NCBI GenBank assembly: GCA_022419385.1
Contig: JAJUBI010000002.1
Coordinates: forward strand, 496,001-560,000
Reading direction: 5' to 3'
Length of the DNA: 64,000 bases
Source of the DNA: Paraconiothyrium sp. Pb-2020
Taxonomy: Eukaryota > Ascomycota > Dothideomycetes > Pleosporales > Didymosphaeriaceae
Under the pieces are notes generated by a model that made no database searches, was not told where the DNA came from, and saw only the letters and a list, made by a program, of their open reading frames with translations. Shown in pieces: positions 34,439-45,508 of the stretch. The position numbers were made by a program, and so were the translations under genes. Positions within the stretch are counted from its first letter, which is position 1. Each line of letters opens with the position of its first letter.

Positions 34439-34995
34439 ATGAACCCACCCGACCAAACTGTGCAAGTCACAGCCACATTCTATCTAGTCAATGAAGTACC
34501 GCGAATGGGGTTGACTACTGATCCGGCTTTTATCAAGATCATAAACGACAATCCAGCCTTGTTTGTAGGCTGGCGCGAAACCGACCCAGATTCTCACATG
34601 GACGGCCATTATCTTCACTTCACCACCGAACGTTGTATGCTTCGTATTCTGATCCACAGCACCCCCAATTCTGACATTTCACAGTTCGACAAGCTAAAGA
34701 AGCGGTCATGGAAGCTTCGGAGGCAGAGGTAGATGCCTGTGCGAAAGTTCATGCTGCGGAGAAAATTCAAGAACAGGTTGGTCAGATCTTGGATATAGCG
34801 GAGAAGTGGAAGGAGTCGTGCAGTCAGGGAGTAGAGGGAGCTACGAATAAAGAGGCACTGGTGGCGTCGCTCTTATCTATGGCTAGAGGAGTGGAGGAAC
34901 TTGCCAGGAAGGAAGTGGACTTGGCTAGGGTTGCTTCTGCGGCAGCAAGGGACAAGACAGCAGAGGTCTTCGGCAAATATATTTCTGAGTGGTGA
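34439..34995 (+). CDS. Orphan 168-aa protein, helical C-terminus
   Basis: Not recognised. Exons 34439-34634 and 34685-34995, joined by a 50-nt GT-AG intron (phase 1), give 168 aa and place two otherwise different frames in register. The N-terminal 65 residues look like a small alpha/beta unit (QVTATFYLVNEVPRMG, FVGWRETDPDSHMDGHYLHF). The remaining 100 residues are long amphipathic helices rich in Ala, Glu and Lys (AKEAVMEASEAEVDACAKVH, SLLSMARGVEELARKEVDLA), probably coiled coil. No signal peptide or membrane segment. The upstream region has a CT-rich leader, which is promoter-like. It may be a lineage-restricted gene. Confidence 0.6.
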
Positions 34996-35233
34996 GAAGG
35001 GGACCATTTGTGCGATTCTGTCCATGGCCATGGCCGGGTGCTTGTCTGGACTCGGCGGCAGTATACACGAGGGTGGAGAGGCGGTACTGATATGGCGTTT
35101 TATGGAGTTCTTGTATTTGAATCTTGATACCCAACTCAACGAGTGACAAAAGGAAATACATCCCGGTCACTAGGCCCTCGTTTTTTACCCTCTCTAGCCC
35201 ACTGCTACTCCACTCATCTAGAATCCACTTCTC

Positions 35234-35580
35234 TTAAAGACAGTAATCCGGGTCCTCACTACCAACGCCACCACACCCATTGCCGCAAAAATCGCGGTAC
35301 CTGATCTCCCCACCACTCAGGCAATCGAATAGACTAGACTGGATATGTCTATCGTCAGTCGGCTTGCCAGCTGCCTCGAGCGTCTGGACGATGTGATCAT
35401 GGTAGTTGCCTGTCCACTGTCAATTTCATACCATCAAGAATTGGACAAGATACAAAGATGTGTACCTTTGTTCAAGAGCGACGTTCCGCAGTACACACCG
35501 CCTCTGTTGCAGCTGTCCGCCAAAACAGTGACTGGGGTAATTACAGCGACAGCTAGGATGGCGATGAAGTTGGTTTTCAT
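35234..35580 (-). CDS. Small secreted cysteine-rich protein
   Basis: Exons 35580-35466 and 35409-35234 (56-nt GT-AG intron, phase 1) give 96 aa. The start MKTNFIAILAVAVITPVTVLA is a clear signal peptide. The mature region of about 75 residues has six Cys: DSC, VYCGTSLLNKG, FDCLSGG, RDFCGNGCGG and a final DYCL. That is three potential disulfides. Size, secretion and even Cys number fit the broad class of fungal small secreted proteins, some of which act on hosts or competitors; nothing here shows such an activity. Splicing is required for the second four Cys. It stands alone between gene-poor flanks, a common setting for such genes. Function unknown. Confidence 0.75.
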
Positions 35581-37183
35581 GATGGTGATTGCTGAGTGGT
35601 GAGGGTTGGTTGGTGGCGAAGTTAATCTGGGTTGAAAGAAGGCTGAGTATGGACTGGAATGAAAAGCCAGAAGGCACAAATTCCCTCCAGTCTTTATAAC
35701 CCATCGTAAGCAAATAGTTTGCAGGTGAGGTTGGGCTTGAGCTGAAAGTTGAAAAGGTGATCTGCGACGCTTGGGAAGCAATCATGGGACATGGATGCAC
35801 GAACTCTTAGCCCCAGCAGCGATCCCAAATTACGTCCAATAGAGGCCGGGGGAAGTAACCATGTGATCATCATTTCATGCTTCATTGGAGCAGTCGGTTT
35901 CAGGATCGGGCGCACAAGGCTGAAAATTGTCTGCCTTGTGTACACAAAGAGTCCGGTACCACAAATCATACCTACAGCGGCTATAATCGCGAGAGTAAGA
36001 CACTAACTCAAAATAAGGCCAACGAAAAGAGCAACACGCTCTAGCCCGAGTTGGAGGCTGGACTGAGAGGTATGCTTATTGCTGATGGGTACACGGAGCG
36101 TACAACATGCAGTCCAATAGGTGCGGAGATTGCAAGACTCATGATAGCTGGCAAAGATGCTTGATCGACAAGCAAGCATATCGATGTCCATGAAGTTCGA
36201 ATCTCTTAAGTAGAGTTCACGAATAAGGAAAGACTGTTAGCAAGCGTTATTTTCAGCACAAGGCTGCGTACAGTTGTCAACAGCAACGAAACCAAGAACG
36301 TTGACATATCCAACCCAAGGACAAAGTCGCAGGATCTAACCGCCAAAACGGACTTTCCTTTCAGCTCTAACTCTCACGGTCACGTCAGGCCACCCAGTAG
36401 AACCTCCCTCTGTTGAACCAGCGTACATGAGGTTGGGTAGTATCACACAAACAAATTCAGGCCTCCTACGTACCGGATGGGGTAATCTTCCAGTTACACC
36501 ACACCCTCACGTACCCGAAGACTCATGCGCCCTTACTTGTCGACTGAGTTCCATTCCTTCGATTTCACTTATCCTCTGAGGAGCTCGATTTTGTAAGATA
36601 AACGCACGCCAACAAATTCAGCCCAACATAATGTGATAAGAATCGTCTACTACAACAGTGAGATCTACTGTTAAGATAACAACCTGAAAGATTTACTTTA
36701 GCCTTTACTGATGAGGGACAATAGTAGACAGTCAATTTCTTGTCTACCTTTCCGAAGCGGTCCTCCATTGGTAAGTTTAAGGTCAATCTGTGTACTCTAG
36801 GAGGCTAATATTTGCTGAATTCTAACGAATCCACAGTAATTGGCCTAGCAGACGTTGGATGAGGTTTGCTCGAATGAACAGGCCCAAGTGAATAGACCAA
36901 TAGCTGGCAATCTGTAAAACCTAGGTCGGCTGTGAAATTATAAAAGAATACCCAGAGCCGCGGAAGATAGGGTAGCAATTTTAGTAAAGCACAGATATAC
37001 ATTTACCTACAAGAGCACGCAAAAATGCCAGATCAGGATATCAAGAAGACATACATTGGATAGAGCAAGTCTCCCCAGCTTAGCAACTCCCACAACCCTT
37101 TCTCCATACCCCCTTTCAAACCCCCTACTCCTCTTTCCCCTTCCCCTCTCCACTCCTGCCCTTCTCACTCTCCCTCTTCCACG
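35581..37183. other. Gene-poor stretch, 1.6 kb
   Basis: AT-richer intergenic DNA upstream of the small secreted protein, then a C-rich tract (about 37080-37340). No supported gene, RNA or repeat. Confidence 0.5.
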
Positions 37184-37903
37184 CTACCCACAGCTCCCCC
37201 GGCGTCCTCTCCTCACACACAGCCTCCAAACCCAATACCCTCCCCACCACACTCGCAACGCCCAACACCACCCACCCCACCGCACCCTACCCCCTCTCGA
37301 CCACCCTCCCCACCCGCTCCCCAACCCACGCCCCAAGCACCCCCTCCAAATCCCAGAAAACAGGCCAATTATCCAATTCCAGAAGATGCCCCAAAGCTGC
37401 AACCCCACCCACCACCTCCCAGGCACTAGTCTCGGCGGAGGAGCAGCAGCCGTAATAACACCATTCAAATTCCAGAAAAACAACGCTTTCTGAAGATCCA
37501 CAGGCGCCGTCCACTCTTCAACTACGACGTCGTCGTTCCAGTCGTCTGGCGTTATACTCGGCGCCTTCTGCGTGGTACGCGCGTGCGTAAGGGCGTACGT
37601 ATCTGCGCGGCGCCACTCGTGACGCGCGTAAGGCGGGATTTCTACCACGCAGGCTTGAGCGCTGGCGAGGGGGGTGGAGCCGCACAGAGCGGCGGAAATA
37701 GTGTAGATGGTGGAGTTTAAGCGCACGGTTATGCAGCCGCGGAGGAGGCGGAGGTATTCTGTGTGTCGGGCGTGGTAGTGGAGGCCGGATGTCCAGGTGG
37801 AGTTTGGGGGGAGTGGATTGTTGTTTTTAGCGATTCGGATTCAGGGGAAGAGTGTGGTGATGGTGGTAAGGGGGAGAGTTTGGGATGTGGTATGTGACTG
37901 CAT
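37184..37903 (-). pseudogene. Unrecognised membrane-type reading frame with internal TGA
   Basis: A frame from ATG 37903 reads MQSHTTSQTLPLTTITTLFP, meets TGA at 37843-37841, then stays open to 37184. After the stop it reads like real protein: PLPPNSTWTSGLHYHARHTE, RLNSTIYTISAALCGSTPLA, VVEIPPYARHEWRRAD, DDVVVEEWTAPVDLQKALFF, then a strongly hydrophobic WWVGLQLWGIFWNWIIGLFS that should span a membrane. The last 50 residues are G/W/R-rich and may be out of frame. No acceptor site lies between the TGA and the coding part, so splicing does not bypass it. Possibilities: nonsense mutation (CGA to TGA), stop readthrough, or a start further in. Function unknown. C-rich composition makes long frames by chance likely here, so confidence is low. 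Confidence 0.4.
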
Positions 37904-38554
37904 CTCTGCCGGGGCGCAGGATGCAAGATGTGCGCGGAGGGGGAAGGGGATGGGTCAGTGCTGGCTGCGCGTTGAGAGGCATTGCGTGGGATGGGGATTG
38001 AGAGATGTGTAGAGGAAGGCATGGTGGTGAGTTCGGTTTATGTTAAGTCAATGGAGATGCGCGGATTACGGATGGTGTAGTAGGATGGAGTGTAAGTAAG
38101 CATGCGTTGACTAGCGCGGAACATGGCCGCGCTTTGTTAAGAAGACGGTTGCGTTTTTCTCACCTACCTGCCCCAGGACTCACCAGTGCCCGAACGTAAC
38201 TCTGCCTTCCGCGCACCTCCTGCGTGACCACCGCCAACAGTATCCTAATTAGAACCTACACACCCATCATACATCAAGTTACCCTAGCTGTACACCACTA
38301 GCCAGCTCTCTTCTGGTCAGCAGGACGAATGTACAAATGGAACAAATATCATCCAATAAGATGAGATCACAGAGACGTGTATGGTGTGAACAAGGTATCA
38401 TTGCTTTTGGATTAATCGACTTTTCTCGACTATTTCCCAAGACAGAAACCCGCGGCGCCGAAGTTCATTCAAAGACGCCAAGTGCAGACAGATAGTAGGA
38501 ACCTATGTATACACGTCCACTGGGACACCCCTCCCATCACTCTGGCCGAGACGC
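37904..38554. other. Intergenic, 651 bp
   Basis: 3' flank of ILV5 and upstream of the interrupted orphan. A proline-rich open frame on the minus strand at 38022-37729 is regarded as compositional. Confidence 0.5.
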
Positions 38555-39937
38555 TTACTTGGCGTTCTCAGGGCGGAGCGAGCGGACGGCCTTACCGGCG
38601 CGCCAGATCTCGAGGTTGTCAATCTCCTCGAGCTCCTTCTTGTACTTCTCGCGGTAGTCGGGCTGCGAGTTGTACTCCAGGGACCTCTTGGTCTCGGAGC
38701 CGTCGGCGACGGAGGTGTAGAGGTCGTTGAAGACGGGCTTCAGGGCATCCTTGAAGCGCTTGCTCCAGTCGATGGCACCGCGGCGGGCGGTGGTCGAGCA
38801 CGCAGCATACATATAATCCATGCCATTAGCACCAATCAACGGGTAGAGGGATTGTGTGGCCTCCTCGACGGTCTCGTTGAAGGCCTCGGAGGGAGAGTGG
38901 CCGCGCTCACGGAGGACCTCGTACTGGGCGAGGAACATGCCGTGGATACCGCCCATCAGGCAGCCACGCTCGCCGTAGAGGTCGGAGTAAACCTCCTTCT
39001 CGAAGGTAGTCTCGTAGAGGTAGCCGGAGCCGACGGCGACACCGAGGGCGATGGCCTTCTCCTGGGCCTTGCCGGTGACGTCCTGGAAAACGGCGATGGA
39101 GGAGTTGATGCCACGGCCCTCACGGAAGAGGGTGCGGACGGTACGGCCGGAGCCCTTGGGGGCGACGAGGATGACGTCCATGTCGGTGGGGACATCGACC
39201 TTGGTGAGGTCCTTGAAGACGGGCGAGAAGCCGTGGGAGAAGTAGAGGGTCTGCAACTATTAGACCAACTTGCTAGCTTGAGACATGTCAATGCTTACCT
39301 TCTCCTTGGAGAGGAGTGGCTTGATGGCGGGCCAAGTCTCAGACTGGGCAGCATCGGAGAGAAGGTTCATGATGATGGTACCCTTACCAATAGCCTCATC
39401 AATGTCGAAGAGGTTCTTGCCGGGAACCCAGCCATCCTGCTCGGCCTCCTTCCACGAGGCACCGTTCTTCCGTACACCAACGATGACGTTGAGGCCGTTG
39501 TCACGGAGGTTGAGACCCTGGCCGTGGCCCTGCGAGCCGTAGCCGATGAGGGCAAGGGTGTCGTTCTTGAAGTATTCCTAACTCAATTATTAGCTCAGAG
39601 TTCTATTGAGACTGGTTTTGATGCCACTGAGGCTTGTGTTGACTCACAAGAAGCTTCTCCTTCGGCCAGTCGGCACGCTCTGTGAGCTACGTCAGCAACC
39701 AATTGACTTAACAAAAGAGCACAAAAACTCACCGTAGACGGTCTCCTTGGTACCGGCGAAGTCAATCGTCTTGATACCACGCGCCTGCTGGAACGATGTG
39801 CTGACAGCGGCCTTGGGGGCAGCTGTCACGCCAGCGCGAGCAGCGTTGAGCGCAGAAACGAAGGTGCGTTTCTGCACGGGGACGGCCAATTGGCGCGCAA
39901 TCTGGCGGGAAGCACGAGCAACAGGTCTTGAGGCCAT
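38555..39937 (-). CDS. ILV5: Ketol-acid reductoisomerase, mitochondrial
   Basis: Four exons (39937-39733, 39679-39648, 39577-39299, 39250-38555) give 403 aa; introns GT-AG, 48-70 nt. The enzyme converts acetolactate or acetohydroxybutyrate to dihydroxy acids in valine, isoleucine and leucine synthesis, using NADPH and Mg2+. The first about 65 residues (MASRPVARASRQIARQLAVP) are Arg/Ala-rich with no acids, a mitochondrial presequence. LALIGYGSQGHGQGLNLRDN is the NADPH Rossmann motif, and LYFSHGF, DVILVAPKGSGRTVR, SGYLYETTFEKEVYSDLYGE and CLMGGIHGMFLAQYEVLRE carry the catalytic and metal-binding acids. Strong C-ending codon bias suggests high expression. Length agrees with other fungal Ilv5 proteins. 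Confidence 0.97.
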
Positions 39938-40712
39938 TGTGAATGTGTGAGGGGGTATCTGGAGAGGATTGGATGGGGAGGATGTTGGGTGGTTTTTAAA
40001 GCTGGCCTGCAGCTGTGTCTGGGGTTGCCGGATTTTCGAGCTCGGACGGCCGAACATCGGAAGTGGGCCTATCAGCCAGTCACAGATGACGCCTCGGGGA
40101 GGAGTGCGCGTCTCCGATCCAACGAGAAAAGTGGAGATCAGCAACACGAATGACTGAACGGTGTTCCAGACAGCGAGAACGGAGCACATAGAGTCGGCAT
40201 GCACTATACTCTGGTGTTGCACGGTCGATCAGGTGTCAATGCCGCATCCAGACGGCACTGGCAAGTCTCTGGCGCACTGCGTGGTCTGCTGGCCTTCGGT
40301 CACCGTACTAATGCTGAATCTCACATGGCGGTCAGCGCTGTATGTCCACGAAACAAGAGTCACAGTACTTGCAGGTAAACAGTACGTTTTCAGGGAAATC
40401 TACAAATTTCATTGATTCCTCTATACAGGTAAGAACCATCGCTATGCTTCCCAAATCCCAAAGGATGCACAAAACATCATGGAATATCAACGATCCTATA
40501 TACCAACGCCTCGCTCCTGGATGCGCCGTGAGTTAATGCTCGCTCACATGAAAATCGTCTCTGTCGTGCAACTTCTCCTTCGTGGTTCTCTAAGAGTCGT
40601 GCTCGAAACCGTCACCAGAGTAATAAAGAGTCTCTGCCGAGCCCTCCGCGCCTGACGGTGTTGCGCATCCTTATTTCAACTGTTTCCCGCTGGGTGGGAC
40701 AACGAAGCAGCC
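39938..40712. other. Intergenic, 775 bp
   Basis: ILV5 promoter and UBC12 3' flank. No clear Gcn4-type TGACTCA site was picked out by eye; nothing else seen. Confidence 0.5.
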
Positions 40713-41428
40713 TTATTTCAAGACCCGGTCGAAGGACTCGCCCTTAACAGTACCACCGCCCATAGCGGCGCGCACGTTGCGCTTGAAACCTTCCCGGTTG
40801 TGCTTGAGGTCTTCCGCAGCCTCCTTGTTCAGTGGGTCGGATGCGTTGGGTTCGAGGAAGAGAAACTGCAATCGATTAGTCACTATGGCATTGTCCGTAT
40901 TATTCTCTACGCACCTGCAGACCAACAAAGATAGCGTTCAGGTTGAGAACAGGCTTCCAGTCCTCTCGCAGAATGTTCAAGCACACGTTGCCCTCCAGAT
41001 CGATGTTCGGGTGGTAAATCTTCTGCTTGCAGCGCACCTTCGGGGCGTCGTAGGGAAACGTCGGCTTGATCTCGAATGCGAACTCGAAGTGACCGCCCTT
41101 GTACATGCCCTCGTCGGGATTGATCGCGAGCGAGAAGTTCTTGTAGTTGTCGAGCTCGCGCTTGAGCTCCATGGTGTCGCTGAGGGAGAGGTGCTCGAGA
41201 TCTACCATCTTGTTAATATATGTATTTGGTAGGAAGACGGTAGGTAGAAGGTACCTTTTATAACTCGTAGGTCCGCGGCGGAGAACTTCTTCTTCCCCGA
41301 CGCTGCTGCCGCCGCCTCAGCATCCTTCTGCTGCTTCTTCTGTACAACAGTCAACGACCTGACAATCTACGCACAACGTACCGGGTGCGTTGTCCGGTGC
41401 CACATACCATCGACCATATTTTCATCAT
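40713..41428 (-). CDS. UBC12: NEDD8-conjugating enzyme E2
   Basis: Four exons (41428-41408, 41339-41255, 41201-40915, 40865-40713) give 181 aa. UBC12 accepts NEDD8/Rub1 from the Ula1-Uba3 E1 and passes it to cullins, activating SCF ligases. The start MMKIWSMKKQQKD matches the E1-docking N-terminal extension unique to UBC12, and the 7-codon first exon is supported by that match. The E2 core reads FEFAFEIKPTFPYDAPKVRC, IYHPNIDLEGNVCLNILRED with the catalytic Cys at about residue 109, then NLNAIFVGLQFLFLEPN and DPLNKEAAEDL. The acceptor of intron 2 is the TAG at 41204-41202, because the AG before the nearby ATG would break the frame. Cytosol/nucleus. Confidence 0.95.
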
Positions 41429-42082
41429 CTTGGCGGTATTGTTCGGGGTGTTTTCGCTCTGCGCGGTTGGGGTGACAGGTCGCGTGGGAAGCGGGGAGAA
41501 GTTGAGTCAAGTTCAGAGGCGGAAACAAGGGCGAAGCTGGTTTCAAATATAAGCAGAGTCTAGATGGTTTTGCGTGGAGCGCGAAGAAGAGGGCGCGAAG
41601 GCAACTGCTATGTACGTCTCGGGGGTATGTAGTGAAGGATAGGCTGCAAGTGACAGTAGCCCGCAGGCAACGGGGAACGTGGGGCGAATCGCTCCGGAGC
41701 GGGTTTCTCCGCCGCCGCTGCACGATTCTTGGCTCCTCCAAGACCGATGATTCGCTAGGTTGCGGGTGTCTCCAACCCCCACCATCAATCATCACAGTTG
41801 GGACCTTTGCGAGTGACATTGTTCCTCACGACCTGTGTATAATTCCTTGAAAGGTTTTTTTTTTTTGAAATATTCGTCAATCTAGTAGGTTCTGTTCTCA
41901 GGTCGTACCAAATTATACCACAGACGAAGAGGATTCACATTCGTCGAGACATTATCGTTGGAATACCAATTGATTCAGGTAAGGCGGACCTGAGTCTAAT
42001 CAGCAACGACAGAATAATCGCTCAGCTGTACCAACATCTGAACCCATTAGAGCCTCCAAGGTCCAAACATATTCAACTCAAG
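41429..42082. promoter_or_regulatory. Divergent promoter, UBC12 / RIB7
   Basis: 654 bp between divergent starts. A run of 12 T at about 41855-41868 lies inside; poly(dT) of this kind often excludes nucleosomes in fungi (inference). Confidence 0.45.
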
Positions 42083-42907
42083 ATGTCCGCGCCCACGCGA
42101 GACGCCCTCACCTTCTCTTCCACCTCCGCCGCACAAATCGATCCCTACCTACCAGAACCCCGGGACTCAAGCCGGCCTCTATATCCACACGTCACCCTTA
42201 CCTACGCCACTTCCCTCGATGCCAATCTTTCTCTCTCGCCTGGCGTCCAAACCGCACTCTCAGGTGCCCAATCAAAGGCAATGACCCATTACCTACGGTC
42301 GAAGCACTCCGCCATCCTGATAGGCGCTGGGACTGCCATTGCGGATGACCCTTCGTTGAACTGCCGGATCAAGGGTGTAGGCGGGTATGGCGGGATGGGT
42401 CTGGAGGGGCAGCCGAGACCTGTGGTGTTGGATGCGAAGGGGCGATGGAAGGTTGGTGAGCATAGCAAGGTGATGAAGTTGGCGAAAGAGGGAAGAGGAT
42501 TGGGTCCTTGGATTATTGGCGCGCAAGATGCGCCGGTTGAAGAGGGAAAGTACCAGGCTTTGAAAGATGCTGGTGGGCGGTACACCACGCTGCCTACCGA
42601 CTCAAGCGGTCGCTTCGACTGGAGTGACATCCTGAAAGCCCTAGGAGCGCAAGGGATCACCAGCGTGATGATCGAGGGCGGTGGTTCGGTAATCAATGAG
42701 CTACTAAGTCCGAGATGTATTGGCCTTGTGGATTCGGTTATTATTACGATTGCGCCGGTGTGGTTGGGTAAAGGGGGTGTGCAAGTATGCCCGGATGAGA
42801 GGACAAATGAGGGCGGAGTGAAGATGACGGTAGGAAAGCTGAATGGTGTGTGGTGGGTACCATTGGGCGAGGATGTTGTGCTTTGCGGGCGACCAGGGTG
42901 GCAGTGA
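42083..42907 (+). CDS. RIB7: 2,5-diamino-6-ribosylamino-pyrimidinone 5'-phosphate reductase
   Basis: A single exon of 274 aa. The enzyme performs the second step of fungal riboflavin synthesis, NADPH reduction of the ribosyl side chain. Marks of the RibD C-terminal reductase fold: PHVTLTYATSLDANLSLSPG, MTHYLRSKHSAILIGAGTAI with ADDPSLNCR, PRPVVLDAKGRW, ITSVMIEGGGSVINELLSP (the conserved MxEGG loop) and DSVIITIAPVWLGKGG. No N-terminal deaminase domain is present, as expected for the fungal stand-alone Rib7, whose deaminase is a separate protein. The length is slightly above that of the yeast enzyme. Cytosolic. The gene is divergent from UBC12. Confidence 0.95.
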   Translation: MSAPTRDALTFSSTSAAQIDPYLPEPRDSSRPLYPHVTLTYATSLDANLSLSPGVQTALSGAQSKAMTHYLRSKHSAILIGAGTAIADDPSLNCRIKGVGGYGGMGLEGQPRPVVLDAKGRWKVGEHSKVMKLAKEGRGLGPWIIGAQDAPVEEGKYQALKDAGGRYTTLPTDSSGRFDWSDILKALGAQGITSVMIEGGGSVINELLSPRCIGLVDSVIITIAPVWLGKGGVQVCPDERTNEGGVKMTVGKLNGVWWVPLGEDVVLCGRPGWQ

Positions 42908-43237
42908 GCGCATGATACCACGATTGCTAAACATGAAGTTTTCTCGAGCAGTTGGTCGTTTGTAACGAATATCGTTAGCAATGTGATGAAGCTAAGTAAC
43001 GAATAAATGTAGCACGATAGCTGTTATGATTTATGATGTGGCCATGCGATTCCATCGGACGTCTCGACAGGTGGTCCGATCTTCCATGGCAACCGCGAAG
43101 CAGCAGGTGCGCTCGATGAAGAATGACTGCTACCCAGATCAATCAATGCTACTAGTCGCAAGTCAGTGATCTGGCTTAAGAGAGTAATTGCATTAGGCGT
43201 CATGAACAAGCGGTAGCCGCTGATCATTGCCAGGTGA
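42908..43237. other. Intergenic, 330 bp
   Basis: Convergent 3' flanks of RIB7 and the DUF218 gene. Nothing seen. Confidence 0.6.
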
Positions 43238-44263
43238 TCAAGATGGGTTTCGTGCCGCAGTTAATGTCCCTGAATCCCAAGGCAATTGACCTGGGACGGT
43301 CCCGTTGACAAGCTCTTTGACGCTATCCTCCAGCCCGTCAACGAGCTGCACTGTCACCTGCTCGTCCCAGCCTCGATTCGTCCTTTTGCTCGCCAGCACC
43401 TCACCCGTGCCAAGTGGATCCTCCAACCATGGTGCGAAGCCATACTTTTCTTCGCCCTGGATCGTCTCTTCCCGCTCAACCCCAGACATGACAGGATCGA
43501 TCCCCTGGACCTGGATACTCTCCGACGGCCATCGGATTGCGGGTGCATGTAGGTCCAAGAAACGCCGCGCCTTGAAAGCGTGGGTGATAATTCGGACATG
43601 TTTGGGGTATCGACCTGTTGTGCGTCGAAACAACAGTATACTGAAGAGCAGGTTTTGAAAAGAATCGGTAGCGTGTTCTTCTAGAAGGATGCGTCCCTTT
43701 GAGAAGAGCTGGTGTACTCGCCCGCCTCCCAGGTTGCCCTGCGCTAGCTCTTGAGCCAATGCTGCATGATAGTAGGAGCGAGCTTCGCTCAGTGGAGTCA
43801 ACGAGCATTTTGTTGGACCGCCACTCATTACTAAGAGCGTTTTCTGCGGAACGTCTGGAGACCATTCGCTCAGCAACACATCGACACCGGCCAGGGCGTG
43901 CGCTACAAACGTCTCTTGCTCGCCTGGTTTACCTGTGGCCGGATTTGATTTCTGGAAAGGAGCGAGATGCCAGTTGTTCTCATCGTAAGGGTTAAATAGA
44001 GGAAAGTCGGCAGACGAGGCATCCGGGTGGAAGATGGCATGGCAGCAAACAATTACGAGGCTGTCAAAGGCTGTGTAGTCCCGCGGTGGAATTACATGAT
44101 TAGGGTGCTCGAAGTCTTCATTCGTTTGATAAGCGGGGTCGGGACCCGATTGTACACAGTGTACTGCATCTGAGCCCGTTGGGCCTTTTGTATTTTTGGT
44201 AGTGTGTGCATTGTGAAAGTTCGATTTGGGTAGGATTCTGGAAGGTGTGGCTGGTGCCGCCAT
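43238..44263 (-). CDS. DUF218-domain protein
   Basis: A single exon of 341 aa. After about 65 polar residues the DUF218 (SanA/YdcF-like) Rossmann-type core begins: FDSLVIVCCHAIFHPDASS, QETFVAHALAGVDVLLSEW, KTLLVMSGGPTKCSLTPLSE with the typical SGG and acidic ASxY-like SEARSYYHAAL, then GRILLEEHATDSFQNLLFSI (conserved E-x-x-A/S-x-x-T/S-x-x-N) and HVRIITHAFKARRFLDLHAP. Bacterial relatives are membrane proteins linked to envelope or vancomycin phenotypes; the fungal stand-alone form has no membrane helix here and no assigned function. Conserved polar residues suggest a small-molecule enzyme. The start at 44263 gives the only Met before the core. Confidence 0.88.
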   Translation of the reverse strand: MAAPATPSRILPKSNFHNAHTTKNTKGPTGSDAVHCVQSGPDPAYQTNEDFEHPNHVIPPRDYTAFDSLVIVCCHAIFHPDASSADFPLFNPYDENNWHLAPFQKSNPATGKPGEQETFVAHALAGVDVLLSEWSPDVPQKTLLVMSGGPTKCSLTPLSEARSYYHAALAQELAQGNLGGGRVHQLFSKGRILLEEHATDSFQNLLFSILLFRRTTGRYPKHVRIITHAFKARRFLDLHAPAIRWPSESIQVQGIDPVMSGVEREETIQGEEKYGFAPWLEDPLGTGEVLASKRTNRGWDEQVTVQLVDGLEDSVKELVNGTVPGQLPWDSGTLTAARNPS

Positions 44264-45508
44264 GGATGTGTATTAAGATTGTGTTGGAAGGCAGGCCCAC
44301 CTGCATGTGGTGATCGGGTCTCGGCAATGTCAAGGGATTAAACTGCGATTCGCCACTTCTTTTCTGCATGTCAGCGGGAGAAGGGGCGGACGGGGATTTT
44401 CTGTTGAGTAGACAACGGCAGCACCAAGGTTCTGCAAGGTACCCACGATCTACTGGGAAAGAGCCACCGCAATAGTTGCAGGTGCGACACAGAGATAAAA
44501 GATTGCTCAACAAACAAATTCTGCCATAAGACATCATTCATAGAGCGGTGGACGATTCAAACATCGGCTGAGCCATGGCGCCACTCGACTAGGCGTCCAA
44601 GAGCCACAACCGGGCGAAATGTACATCTCCGCTCTTTCCCAAAGCGGACCGCGACGTTTAAATGATGACCCGTCCGCGTGAGATGCTTATTCTAGGAGTT
44701 TTTGCATCTTCTAACTAAGCGCACAGGATTCAGAGTCGCTATGTACTGCACCAGTCTGCGCGCGGCGAGGACTCATGGCCAGCTGTTATTTGCAGTGGAT
44801 GCCGACAGGAGCGCTTAGGCGCTTCCAAGGACAAGCGTGCGGCACGGGATTGCCCCAGGTTCGCGGCTCAGCGACTGTCATGGCGGTCCAACGGCGGGTG
44901 GTATTGCTGCTTGAAAGGGGCGGCTAAACATTGGAAGTGACCGTCGCCGATGGATCTTGTTCTGTGAGGCTGAGCGTAAGCTGCACTGCGCATTTCTGCA
45001 GCTGATTAAGCTGCCACTCTATTTTTAGCATTCCAGCTACGCCACGTTTGGCTGCGCGCACCCTGCGTTTTGCCAGGTGCCATGCGGCCCACGAGACCAT
45101 CAAAGGGCACAATGGATAATGTAGACGATCAAAGAAAAGCCAACCTTCCATCTCCATTCTGCGCGCCTGATGAAGGACCGGCGATGAAACAGGGAGCGGA
45201 CGCGCAGCCAACCATGTCTGTTTCACGTAGCATCCATTCCCGTTAGCGCCGTGCAGCCCTGGAGTGGCAGCGCCCCCGAGCATTTGCTCCAGGGCTGCCG
45301 ACCAAGCCCATTCATAGCTAGGCCCTTTTGGTTAGTCCAAACCTCCGCTCTCAGCTCGCTCCCAGACACTGACATTTCTTCTTTATCAACACAACCCTTC
45401 CCACGAGAGGGTTTCATCGCTCGCTTTACCATTTTGCACTACGCCTCCCCCCTCCCTCCCCAGCACATTTCTTTCTTCCCCGTCGCCTGGCCCTGACCAC
45501 TGCACGTC
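44264..45508. other. Intergenic, 1.25 kb, long chitin synthase leader region
   Basis: Divergent region between the DUF218 and chitin synthase starts. The last 150 bp is strongly CT-rich (CCTCCCCCCTCCCTCCCC near 45445), the usual pyrimidine tract at the transcription start of highly expressed fungal genes. Confidence 0.5.

Noticed and set aside
37056..37493. 145-codon Pro/Leu-rich plus-strand frame
   Set aside because: Lies in a C-rich tract that is open in several frames; composition, not coding signal.
38852..39685. 277-codon plus-strand open frame
   Set aside because: Antisense to ILV5 exons; caused by strong codon bias of the real gene on the minus strand.
42289..42981. 230-codon minus-strand open frame
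   Set aside because: Antisense to RIB7, which has full family conservation.
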